In this document: in pieces, positions 46,095-53,948 of the stretch
Layout of the letters: every line of letters starts with the position of its first letter
How positions within the stretch are numbered: the stretch's first letter is position 1
From: Propionibacterium sp.
GTDB taxonomy: Bacteria; Actinomycetota; Actinomycetes; Propionibacteriales; Propionibacteriaceae
Direction of reading: 5' to 3'
Assembly: GCA_012517405.1 (NCBI GenBank)
Contig: JAAYVB010000006.1
Coordinates: 62,001-126,000 of the forward strand
Length of the DNA: 64,000 nt
Notes under the pieces: model-generated
Seen by the model: only the letters and a program-made list of their open reading frames with translations
Database searches by the model: none
What the model was told of the DNA's origin: nothing
Made by a program: the position numbers and the translations under genes

Positions 46095-46499
46095 ATGGCT
46101 TACAGAGATCTTCCGGCGAACTGGACAGAACTTCCCCTTGATGATCCCGTGCGCTGCGCCGACGTGGTGGATCTGTTGCTCGGCTTTCGCGATCGAGCAC
46201 GGAACTCCCTCCTGCTACTGCCTCGCACGCAGGCCCATGTTCCGCTTCTTCCCCTAGTGATCATTGAGGACGTCCCTTGGAACGAGAACGATGTCCAGCC
46301 GTTGCTGGATATGTGGGCACATCTTGCCAACGCTTCCGAAGGTCCCCTGCTCATCTCCACCTCTCATCCCGGAGACGGCCAACCCGCACAGCATCGCGCC
46401 TGGTTGGACGATGCCGTGGCGGGATTGACGGGACTGGGAATCCCTGTTCTGGGGACCTTCACGGCCGCACGTGACGGCGTCTACCGCCACAGCTGCTGA
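46095..46499 (+). CDS. conserved hypothetical protein
   Basis: A 134-residue soluble protein with alternating hydrophobic strands and helices: DVVDLLLGFRDRARNSLLLLP, PLVIIEDVPW, GPLLISTSHPGDGQ and WLDDAVAGLTGLGIPVLGTFTAARDGVY. The pattern recalls short actinobacterial uncharacterised proteins with a DUF4192-like alpha/beta fold, but no family is certain. The ATG at 46095 has no strong ribosome binding site. Confidence 0.65.
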   Translation: MAYRDLPANWTELPLDDPVRCADVVDLLLGFRDRARNSLLLLPRTQAHVPLLPLVIIEDVPWNENDVQPLLDMWAHLANASEGPLLISTSHPGDGQPAQHRAWLDDAVAGLTGLGIPVLGTFTAARDGVYRHSC

Positions 46500-46651
46500 C
46501 CATCGAACCCTAGATCGGAAGCGTTGCTGCAAGCCTCAGCTGCCGCCACCAAGCGCGCGAACTCCACCGGCGAGCGTTCGGGGTCCCTACCTCGCGCGCG
46601 GCAGGGACCCTTTCAGCTGACGGACGTCGACTCGTCCGACTGACCGGATCG

Positions 46652-47212
46652 CTAGTGGATGAATGCGCTGCAGAAGGCAGACCCGCCCGCGCCAGAGCCG
46701 GACGCCTGATCCAACTGCTTTCCGCCGGCATCGGTGATGACGCAGGCAATCTGCTGATCGTCGGAGCCCATGAAATCGCCGGTGACCGACATCGTGATCA
46801 TGTTCGCATCGTCATAGGGAACGGTCAGCGTCCAGGATTCGCTGAAGTCGACTGCATTGCTGCCACCGTCCAAGCCCCAGATCACATGGCCTGCGCCACT
46901 GGCGGTGGCACTGAGGACCACCTCCTTGGTCTTCTCTGCTGGAGCTTCGGAGGTCTGGGCAGTCTGCGCCTGAGCTGTTTCGGTCGCTCCGGCGACCGTC
47001 GCACCCCCGCCCGCCGGGCTGTCCTTACCCCCGTTTGCGAGCGAAGCGATGATGATGATCAACACTAAGCCGGCGAGAATGACGAACCACACTCGCTTGT
47101 AGAAGGGCTTCTTGGGTTTGACCGGCGGCAGATAGGGCTGCTGGGGAGGATAGGGCGGCTGTCCCTGGTAGTAGGGCTGCTGCGGAGGCTGATTAGGGGG
47201 AAACTGCGACAT
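46652..47212 (-). CDS. MmpS-like membrane-anchored protein
   Basis: A 186-residue protein with a Pro/Gln/Tyr-rich cytoplasmic N-terminus (residues 1-33), one membrane segment (about 41-60, FVILAGLVLIIIIASLA), a Ser/Thr/Ala linker and an extracellular beta-rich domain. The pattern TATGAG-like SATASGAGHVIWGL, SWTLTVPY and CVITDAGGKQLDQ ending in a late Cys matches the MmpS fold, so two Cys may form a disulfide. MmpS proteins assist RND transporters, but no MmpL is nearby. The ATG at 47212 follows GAGGAG. Confidence 0.78.
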   Translation of the reverse strand: MSQFPPNQPPQQPYYQGQPPYPPQQPYLPPVKPKKPFYKRVWFVILAGLVLIIIIASLANGGKDSPAGGGATVAGATETAQAQTAQTSEAPAEKTKEVVLSATASGAGHVIWGLDGGSNAVDFSESWTLTVPYDDANMITMSVTGDFMGSDDQQIACVITDAGGKQLDQASGSGAGGSAFCSAFIH

Positions 47213-47304
47213 GATGACTTCTCCTCACATTGGTTCTGGATCATGCGTGGAAGTCGAGGAGTCACCCGGGTACTACGTCCTTGACTTCGTCCTCACGATT
47301 TGTG

Positions 47305-47322
47305 CCCACCTTTTTCGGTGGG
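47305..47322. terminator. short hairpin in the MmpS-like/macrodomain gap
   Basis: CCCACC TTTTTC GGTGGG forms a six-pair stem with a six-base loop. It lies in the 226-base divergent gap between the MmpS-like gene and the macrodomain gene. Role uncertain. Confidence 0.25.
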
Positions 47323-47438
47323 AGCTTCATGCTTGCCGCGACCACTGACAGTTTTCGGACACCGAGTACGACAATGCCCACTCCGCCCGATCGAGCCGGC
47401 ATCCAACACCGCCAAATGCATCCACCTAGAGTCGATAC

Positions 47439-47966
47439 ATGAACGCTCAGATCACACTGCACAAGGGCGACATCACCACCGACGCCGAAGCCGACGCGAT
47501 CGTCAATGCCGCCAACACGTCACTGCTCGGAGGCGGCGGTGTCGACGGCGCGATCCACCGTGCCGCTGGTCCCGAGCTCCTCGCCGAGTGCCGGACCCTG
47601 CACGGTTGCCGCACGGGTGACGCCAAGATCACCAAGGGTTATCGCTTGCCCGCCGCGCACGTGATTCACACCGTCGGCCCCATCTACCGCGACGGGCGCC
47701 ACGGCGAGCCTGCGTTGCTGGCCAGCGCCTACCGCCGAAGCATCGAAGTGGCGGCCGAGAACGGCTGCGCCCGCGTTGCCTTTCCGGCCATCTCAGCAGG
47801 GGTCTATGGCTATCCCGCCGATGAGGCCGCGCGCATCGCCGTGTCCACCGTCGCGAAGGCGATGGCCGAGCATCCACAGGTCATCGAAGTCCGTTTCTGG
47901 TTGTTCAACGAACATCTGTATCGCGCCTTCGAGCAGGCCCTCCGCGAGTTGCACACGATGTCTTGA
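47439..47966 (+). CDS. macrodomain O-acetyl-ADP-ribose deacetylase-like protein
   Basis: A 175-residue macrodomain of the YmdB/MacroD type. The ligand loops are visible: DAIVNAANTSLLGGGGVDGAIHRAAG (core NAANTSLLGGGGVDGA), the substrate loop FPAISAGVYGYP, and HVIHTVGPIY. The enzyme removes acetyl from O-acetyl-ADP-ribose or mono-ADP-ribose from proteins. TAGAGT six bases before the ATG looks like a -10 element, suggesting a leaderless transcript. Confidence 0.93.
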   Translation: MNAQITLHKGDITTDAEADAIVNAANTSLLGGGGVDGAIHRAAGPELLAECRTLHGCRTGDAKITKGYRLPAAHVIHTVGPIYRDGRHGEPALLASAYRRSIEVAAENGCARVAFPAISAGVYGYPADEAARIAVSTVAKAMAEHPQVIEVRFWLFNEHLYRAFEQALRELHTMS

Positions 47967-48050
47967 CTGAGTCTTTGATCACTTCAGCATTTTTTGTCAG
48001 CACGGGTGGATACGCTTGAAACAGTTGGCAGGAGCACGAAGGAGTGACGG

Positions 48051-48686
48051 ATGTCGGAGCCTGTGGCTATCACCGAGTACGTTGTGCGCACCATCGCTGA
48101 AACCGCAATCGACAATGAGAAGTACTTTTGCGACTTGGATTCGGTCGTCGGCGACGGAGATTTCGGGTATTCCCTGGCACGTGGCTTCGAGAAAGTCCTG
48201 GAACAGTGGGACGAATTCGACCGCAGCAGCGTGGCCACGTTCTTGCAGAAGGTCGCGATGGTGGTCACCAGCAGAGTCGGGGGCACCTCGGGCCCGATCT
48301 GGGGCACCGCGTTCCTGCGGGCGTCCATGGTGGCTCGCAAAGCCGAGACCTTCGACGGAGCCACGGTAGTCGCGATGCTGCGCTCGGCCGCCGAGGGCAT
48401 CATGGCGCGCGGCGGGGCATCCCTGGGTGAAAAGACCCTGCTTGATGCGCTGGTTCCGATGACCGACACCCTCGAGCGGGAGCTCAACGACGGAGCTCCA
48501 CTCGGTGATGTGCTGGACGCTACCGCCGCGAGCGCGGTCGAAGCGGCCGAAGCGACCAGCAAGCTCGAAGCCAAACGTGGGCGCGCGGCCTACACCGGCG
48601 AACGTTCAATCGGCTCGGTCGACGCGGGAGCGACCGCGGTCGGAGTGCTCGCCACGGCCGTTGCCAAGAACTGGCCGGGACGCTGA
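48051..48686 (+). CDS. dhaL: dihydroxyacetone kinase subunit DhaL
   Basis: A 211-residue nucleotide-binding subunit. Asp30, Asp35 and Asp37 in DLDSVVGDGDFG are the magnesium ligands, and GGTSGPIWG and DAGATA complete the site. DhaL carries ADP or ATP and works with DhaK to phosphorylate a small ketose. GAAGGAG seven bases before the ATG is strong. It precedes dhaK by about 40 bases, and no DhaM phosphotransferase gene follows, so phosphate source (ATP or PTS) is open. Confidence 0.92.
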   Translation: MSEPVAITEYVVRTIAETAIDNEKYFCDLDSVVGDGDFGYSLARGFEKVLEQWDEFDRSSVATFLQKVAMVVTSRVGGTSGPIWGTAFLRASMVARKAETFDGATVVAMLRSAAEGIMARGGASLGEKTLLDALVPMTDTLERELNDGAPLGDVLDATAASAVEAAEATSKLEAKRGRAAYTGERSIGSVDAGATAVGVLATAVAKNWPGR

Positions 48687-48728
48687 TCGTCCACTTTCAT
48701 CACTAATTCCATAGCGAGAGGATCTCCA

Positions 48729-49724
48729 ATGAAGAAGTTCGTCAACGATCCCAAGCAGTACGTTCCGGAAATGCTCACCGGCATCGCCCTGGCGAATCCG
48801 GACACACTGAAGTATGTGCCCGAATATAACCTCATCATGCGTGCGGATGCCCCGAACAATGACAAGGTCACCATTATTCAGGGATCCGGTTCGGGCCATG
48901 AGCCCGCGCATGTCATGGTGGTTGGCCCTGGAATGCTCGACGGGGCTTGTCCGGGCGATGTTTTCGCTGCTCCGCCCATGGATTATGTCTACGAATCGGG
49001 CAAGCTGCTCGCCTCCGACAAGGGAATTCTCTTGCTGGTCAACAATTACACCGGCGACAAGATGGCCTTCGAGATGGCCGCCGAAATGCTCGAATCCGAG
49101 GGCTACAAGGTCGCCACCCTGTTCATCAACGACGATGTCGCAGTGAAGGATTCGACATTCACCGTCGGACGCCGGGGGGTCGCCGGTAACTTCTTTGTGA
49201 TGAAGGCCTGCGGCGCGAAAGCCGAGCAGGGCGCCGATCTCGAAGAAGTCGTCCGGGTGGGCGAGAAGGTGAACTCGGTAACCCGATCCATGGGCATCGC
49301 ACTCACCCCGTGCACTCCCCCGGCCAAGGGCGAACCACTGTTCCACCTGGCCGACGACGAGATGGAAGTCGGCGTCGGTATTCACGGCGAGCCCGGGCGA
49401 CGCCGCGACAAGCTGGGCAGCGCCGACGAGATCGTCGACGAGTTGCTCGAAGCCATCGTCCCCGATCTGCCCTACAACGAGGGCGACGAAGTCGCATTGA
49501 TGGTCAACGGCCTCGGCGGTACTCCCATCTCGGAGCTCTACCTGCTCTACGGCATCGCCCATCGCAAGCTCGCCGAGCGCGGGATCAAGGTCTGGCGCAG
49601 CTACGTCGGTGAGTACTGCACCTCGCTCGAGATGGCCGGAGCATCCATCACCTTGGTGAAGCTCGACGACGAGATCAAAGAACTACTGAGCGCACCCGCA
49701 GAGATCGCAATTCGGGTCTTCTGA
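48729..49724 (+). CDS. dhaK: dihydroxyacetone kinase subunit DhaK
   Basis: A 331-residue substrate-binding subunit. GSGSGHEPAH forms the substrate pocket and His219 in IHGEPG corresponds to the histidine that binds the ketose carbonyl covalently as a hemiaminal. Codon use is less GC-rich than in its neighbours early in the gene. The substrate may be dihydroxyacetone or another short ketose such as erythrulose. It belongs to the dhaL-dhaK-lactonase-FmdB-alcohol dehydrogenase operon. Confidence 0.93.
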   Translation: MKKFVNDPKQYVPEMLTGIALANPDTLKYVPEYNLIMRADAPNNDKVTIIQGSGSGHEPAHVMVVGPGMLDGACPGDVFAAPPMDYVYESGKLLASDKGILLLVNNYTGDKMAFEMAAEMLESEGYKVATLFINDDVAVKDSTFTVGRRGVAGNFFVMKACGAKAEQGADLEEVVRVGEKVNSVTRSMGIALTPCTPPAKGEPLFHLADDEMEVGVGIHGEPGRRRDKLGSADEIVDELLEAIVPDLPYNEGDEVALMVNGLGGTPISELYLLYGIAHRKLAERGIKVWRSYVGEYCTSLEMAGASITLVKLDDEIKELLSAPAEIAIRVF

Positions 49725-49751
49725 AAACCCTAATCACAACAGGAGGTTGCG

Positions 49752-50566
49752 ATGACAGAAATGAAAGTGCATGTCCTGTCCACCGGAGTCATGGAGACTG
49801 ATCTGACCTGGCTCCTTCTCAAGGGCGGAAAGAGACCATCCGCGACCGGTATCACAAGAACGATCCGGTGGTCTGGGGCGACTGCCCCACGCATGCAGTG
49901 CTGATCGAACATCCAGAAGGACGTGTGCTGTGGGACACCGGCGTGCCACGGGATTGGGAGACTCGCTGGGAGCCGACCGGTTTCCAGGATTTCTTCCCCG
50001 TCCGTGAACCGGTCGACGGGCCCGGCTACCTCGACACCGCACTGGCCGATCTCGACCTCGGCTTCGACGACATCGACATTCTGGTGCTGTCGCATCTGCA
50101 CTTCGACCACGCGGCCAACGCGAAACTATTCAACCCGGCCAAGACGAAGATCCTTGCCAGCACGGCCGAGTTGGAGGGCGTGAAGTCGATCACCGGATAC
50201 AGCCAGGGCGCGCACATCGTCTCCGACTACGACGGTCTGGCGATCGATGGAATCGCCGGCGATGACGAGATCCTGCCGGGCATCAGTGTGATCCAAACCC
50301 CCGGCCATACCTGGGGAACGATGTCGCTCAAGCTCGATCTCGAGAACGACGGGACGAAGATCTTCACCTCGGATGCGGTCTACCTGTCCGACAGCTGGGG
50401 CCCGCCTGCGGTCGGTGCCGCGATCGTCTGGAACAACCTCGCCTGGCTGGAGTCGGTGGACAAACTGCGCGGCATCGCCGATGCCACTGGCGCCGAGATG
50501 ATCTTCGGCCACGACGCCGAGCAGAAGAAGACACTGAGATTCGCGCCCGCCGGGTACTACTCATAG
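49752..50566 (+). pseudogene. metallo-beta-lactamase-fold lactonase (AHL-lactonase-like), frameshifted
   Basis: The start is ATG 49752 with AGGAGG six bases upstream; it reads [20 protein letters not shown] and LLLKGGK, then runs into an unrelated frame and a stop near 49905. The family continuation ([19 protein letters not shown]) is in the -1 frame from 49832, consistent with loss of one A in the run at 49829-49831. The rest is intact: [15 protein letters not shown] (HxHxDH), TPGHTWG, and the final FGHD. It resembles N-acyl homoserine lactonases, but the substrate may be a sugar lactone. Sequencing error, a real mutation or slippage cannot be told apart here. Confidence 0.8.
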
Positions 50567-50573
50567 ACCAGCG

Positions 50574-50993
50574 ATGATTCTCTACGACTTCGTCTGCACG
50601 GACGGGCATGACTTCGAGGCCTTGATCGCCTCGATGTCGGACGATGCCCCGTCCTGCCCGGTCTGCCAGGCGCCGTCCAGACGGCGCCTGGCAAGGCTGA
50701 ACATCGGTGGACGCGCCGATACCGGGGTTTCCCGCGACCAGATGCCACGGTCATGGACGCAGACCGGCGCAGGTGACCGCGAGACCATCCGGCACTGGCA
50801 CGAAGTCGCCGCCAAACGCGAGAAGCTCGAGGAGAGACATCCCGAGCTGGCCGGCGACCGGCGCCCGATTCTGGCCCACGAGGGCATCTTCGCACGCAAG
50901 CCCCTTCGTGCTGGAGACGACATCGCGGCCGCCGTTCGTGACGCATCCTCACCCACTCAATCAGACACTCATAAGGACAAACAGCAACAATGA
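50574..50993 (+). CDS. FmdB-type zinc-ribbon protein
   Basis: A 139-residue protein with an N-terminal FmdB-like zinc ribbon: YDFVCTDGHDFEALI and APSCPVCQAPSRRR (Cys and His ligands), followed by a charged helical region (HWHEVAAKREKLEERHPEL). The C-terminus is polar and low complexity. FmdB-like proteins are proposed regulators of amidase genes in some bacteria. It overlaps the alcohol dehydrogenase start by four bases (ATGA). Confidence 0.8.
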   Translation: MILYDFVCTDGHDFEALIASMSDDAPSCPVCQAPSRRRLARLNIGGRADTGVSRDQMPRSWTQTGAGDRETIRHWHEVAAKREKLEERHPELAGDRRPILAHEGIFARKPLRAGDDIAAAVRDASSPTQSDTHKDKQQQ

Positions 50994-52099
50994 AGATCAC
51001 AGGAGCAGTACTCGAAGAAATCGGGCGTCCGCGTCCGTACGCGGAATCGAAGCCGATCACCGTCTGTGAGCTCGAACTCGATCCGCCCGGCCCCGGTGAG
51101 GTGCTCGTCCGTATGGAGGCGGCCGGCATCTGCCATTCGGATCTGTCGGTCGTCAACGGGAACCGGCCACGCCCGGTCCCGATGCTGCTGGGTCATGAGG
51201 CAGCCGGCATCGTCGAGCAACTCGGCGACGGCGTCGACGACATCGAGGTCGGCCAGCGGGTCGTGATGGCTTTCCTGCCGCGCTGCGGCAAGTGCAAGAA
51301 CTGCCTCACCGACGGCAAACTGCCATGTATCCCCGGAACCGCCGCGAACACCGCCGGTCGGCTGCTCACCGGCGGAGAACGCCTGCATCGCAACGGCCAG
51401 AAAGTGTTCCACCACCTCGGGGTGTCTGGATTCGCGACCCATGCGGTGGTCGACCGCCGCTCCATCGTTCCGGTCGGGAGCGACATTCCGCCTCAGGTGG
51501 CGGCCGTCCTCGGCTGCGCAGTGCTCACCGGCGGTGGTGCGGTGATCAATGCCGGGGCTCCCGCCGATGGCGATACGGTCGCTGTTGTCGGGCTCGGTGG
51601 TGTGGGCATGGCCGCCCTCATCACGGCGCTGTCGCTGGGCAAGGGTGACGTCATCGGGGTCGATGCACTCCCGGACAAGCTGAAGCGGGCCACCGAACTC
51701 GGCGCGAGCGCGGTGTACACGCCCCAGGAGGCCATCGATGCCGGGGTGAAGGCACCTGTGGTCGTCGAGGCGGCAGGCCATCCGCGGGCCTTCGAGACCG
51801 CGGTGAAGCTCACCGATGTCGGCGGCATCACGGTCACCGTCGGCCTGCCGGCTCCCGGAGCCGACGCGACCATCAGCCCGCTCGGGCTGACAGCTGAAGC
51901 CCGAACGATCATGGGCAGCTACCTCGGCTCCGCAGTCCCCGCCAGGGACATTCCGACCTACGCGCAGCTGTGGCGCGAAGGGAAGCTGCCGGTCGACGCG
52001 CTGATCTCGTCCATCATTACCCTGGACGAGATCAACTCCGCGATGGATGCGCTGGCCGATGGTAAGGCCGTGCGTCAGGTCATCTTGTTCGACGCCTAG
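50990..52099 (+). CDS. zinc-dependent alcohol dehydrogenase (class III-like MDR)
   Basis: A 369-residue medium-chain dehydrogenase. Catalytic zinc: GICHSDLS and LLGHEAAG; structural zinc: CGKCKNCLTDGKLPC (Cys-x2-Cys-x2-Cys-x7-Cys). The cofactor motif is VVGLGGVGMAALI. The closest types are class III and aryl/benzyl alcohol dehydrogenases. It is translationally coupled to the FmdB-like gene. A terminator hairpin follows. It may oxidise the alcohol whose product feeds the lactonase and DhaKL, which is inference. Confidence 0.9.
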   Translation: MKITGAVLEEIGRPRPYAESKPITVCELELDPPGPGEVLVRMEAAGICHSDLSVVNGNRPRPVPMLLGHEAAGIVEQLGDGVDDIEVGQRVVMAFLPRCGKCKNCLTDGKLPCIPGTAANTAGRLLTGGERLHRNGQKVFHHLGVSGFATHAVVDRRSIVPVGSDIPPQVAAVLGCAVLTGGGAVINAGAPADGDTVAVVGLGGVGMAALITALSLGKGDVIGVDALPDKLKRATELGASAVYTPQEAIDAGVKAPVVVEAAGHPRAFETAVKLTDVGGITVTVGLPAPGADATISPLGLTAEARTIMGSYLGSAVPARDIPTYAQLWREGKLPVDALISSIITLDEINSAMDALADGKAVRQVILFDA

Positions 52100-52113
52100 A
52101 CAAGGGCATTGAT

Positions 52114-52154
52114 GGTGCCCGGAAGCCGGCCCCGATCAGGTCCTTCCGGGCACC
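52114..52154 (+). terminator. hairpin terminator after the dhaL operon
   Basis: GGTGCCCGGAAG (52114-52125) and CTTCCGGGCACC (52143-52154) form a perfect 12-pair stem. No U-tract. It separates the operon from the propeller gene. Confidence 0.7.
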
Positions 52155-52163
52155 TCCGGCCCG

Positions 52164-52169
52164 TACACT
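52164..52169 (+). promoter_or_regulatory. possible -10 element of a leaderless gene
   Basis: TACACT lies six bases before the GTG at 52176, the spacing expected if transcription starts at the start codon. No convincing ribosome binding site is present. Confidence 0.4.
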
Positions 52170-52175
52170 CAGGAC

Positions 52176-53948
52176 GTGCCGAATCAGCGCGTCCAGCATG
52201 GTCCGACAGGTCCGTGGCCTCCACCGGCCGGACCGATCCCAGAGCCCATAGCGCCCGGATCCCCCGCGCCCACCCCTGAACAACGACGACGTCGGACAGC
52301 CACCGTCAGTGTCATCGGCGTGGTCATCGCCCTCGTGTGGTCGGTGATTCTCGCCTCCCACAGCAGGCCGCCGACCGGTATGCCGGACGTCGAAGCCGGT
52401 CAGTACCTGGCCACGTCCGGACACCGCGAGTTCCTCAGCAACGGCCCACAGACGACGATCATCGAGACCTCGCATCTTCCGGGCGCGATCGCCTTCAGTG
52501 ACCCACCCCTGATCATGCAGCAGGTTCTCGACACGATCAGCTACGAACAAGCATCCGCCGGCTACTGGATACGCGAGATCTGGCAGACACGCTCCGCCAT
52601 CACCTCCCGATTGCTCATGCTGAGTGATGATGCCGGTCTGGTGCTGTATGCAATCGACGGCACGGATCGGCTCGCCTTCGACACCGGACTGGTCGAACTG
52701 CCCGCCGATGCGGTGCCCGGCGCGAGCTGGACGTCACAGGCGACCGCGACCGACGCCGACGGGGTCTCCACATCGTGGAGCCGGACCGGATCCATCGGAT
52801 CCGCCGCCGAGCAAGGCTGCCTCGAGATCACCACCACCGACCGCTACGGCGACACCGAAACCACCTCCGTGACGACCCGCTGCCCGCAGCGCGGCATCGT
52901 GGCCGTCGATCAGGCGACCGCCGGTGAACCGCCGGCGGTCGACACATCCGGTCTCCGACTCCGACCGCATCCCGACCTCATGCCGGCCTCCGACCCCATC
53001 ACCACGACCATCCTCACCGGAGAAGTCGCGATGGCTGTTGGCATGACGACCCCACCGGTGGCCGTCGGCGACGGGCTCGTTTTCGCGAACCGGACGAACG
53101 GCCATCTCGATTTCGTCTCCCCCGGCGCGAACGGGCAATGGACGCTCAGCACGGTTCGTCGTCCGGGGCTCGATATGACTGCATTACTCGACGCCGGGGA
53201 GATGGTGGTCGCAGCCACCACCGATCGCGCCCTGGTCGCCTATGACAGGCACGGACGATGGGTCTGGCAAGCCGACCTACCTGACATTGCCAGCGATCTG
53301 TTCTGGGTGGACGATGAGGCGGCCGCGGCATTGACCCTTGACGGTCAGCTGACGATCTTCGCGGTCAGTGACGGGCGCACCATCCGGACGACCGACATGC
53401 CAGCCGGATCGACGGTCGGACCAGCCGTCGTCCAAGGCGATTCCGGGGCACTGATCGCCACCGCGTCCGAACGGCAGATCGCGATCCTGAACGCGGAGGA
53501 TCGGGTCACCACGCTGGAGGTGCGAGACGACGTCCGCTCGCTGGCCATGACGCACCAGGCAGTGGTCGTCAGCGATGTGACCGCCGATCTCACCGCTTTC
53601 ACGCTCGCGGGCGACCGGCTGTGGCGGGTCGGGATGCCCGACAGTTGCCGCCAACTCGTGGCGACCGACGAGCTGGTCGTCTGCCGGCTGCCGAACGCCA
53701 TCGCTGCCATCGACCCCGCGTCCGGACGAGTCATCTGGCGAGCAGAGCTGTCGGCGCTGGCGATCTACGTCGCCGATGGCCAAATCCTGAGCATGGGACG
53801 CCAGACCACCACCCTGCTCAGTACCTCCGGTGACGAACTCGGCTCCTGGCAGATCGAGCGCACAGCCTCCAACACCTGGGCGGTCCCGATGACCGGCGGC
53901 CTGCTCGTGACAAGCGACATCGGGGAGTTCGAATGGTGGCCAGCATGA
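52176..53948 (+). CDS. membrane-anchored beta-propeller (PQQ-like) protein
   Basis: A 590-residue protein with a Pro-rich cytoplasmic start, one membrane anchor (about residues 42-62, VSVIGVVIALVWSVILAS) and a large extracytoplasmic part. The second half has repeated PQQ/WD-like blades (LVAYDRHGRWVWQADLP, FTLAGDRLWRVGMP, IAAIDPASGRVIWRAELS). No catalytic residues are apparent; it may be a scaffold or sensor. The start GTG is probably leaderless. It overlaps the following polytopic membrane gene, so the two probably act together. Confidence 0.75.
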   Translation: MPNQRVQHGPTGPWPPPAGPIPEPIAPGSPAPTPEQRRRRTATVSVIGVVIALVWSVILASHSRPPTGMPDVEAGQYLATSGHREFLSNGPQTTIIETSHLPGAIAFSDPPLIMQQVLDTISYEQASAGYWIREIWQTRSAITSRLLMLSDDAGLVLYAIDGTDRLAFDTGLVELPADAVPGASWTSQATATDADGVSTSWSRTGSIGSAAEQGCLEITTTDRYGDTETTSVTTRCPQRGIVAVDQATAGEPPAVDTSGLRLRPHPDLMPASDPITTTILTGEVAMAVGMTTPPVAVGDGLVFANRTNGHLDFVSPGANGQWTLSTVRRPGLDMTALLDAGEMVVAATTDRALVAYDRHGRWVWQADLPDIASDLFWVDDEAAAALTLDGQLTIFAVSDGRTIRTTDMPAGSTVGPAVVQGDSGALIATASERQIAILNAEDRVTTLEVRDDVRSLAMTHQAVVVSDVTADLTAFTLAGDRLWRVGMPDSCRQLVATDELVVCRLPNAIAAIDPASGRVIWRAELSALAIYVADGQILSMGRQTTTLLSTSGDELGSWQIERTASNTWAVPMTGGLLVTSDIGEFEWWPA

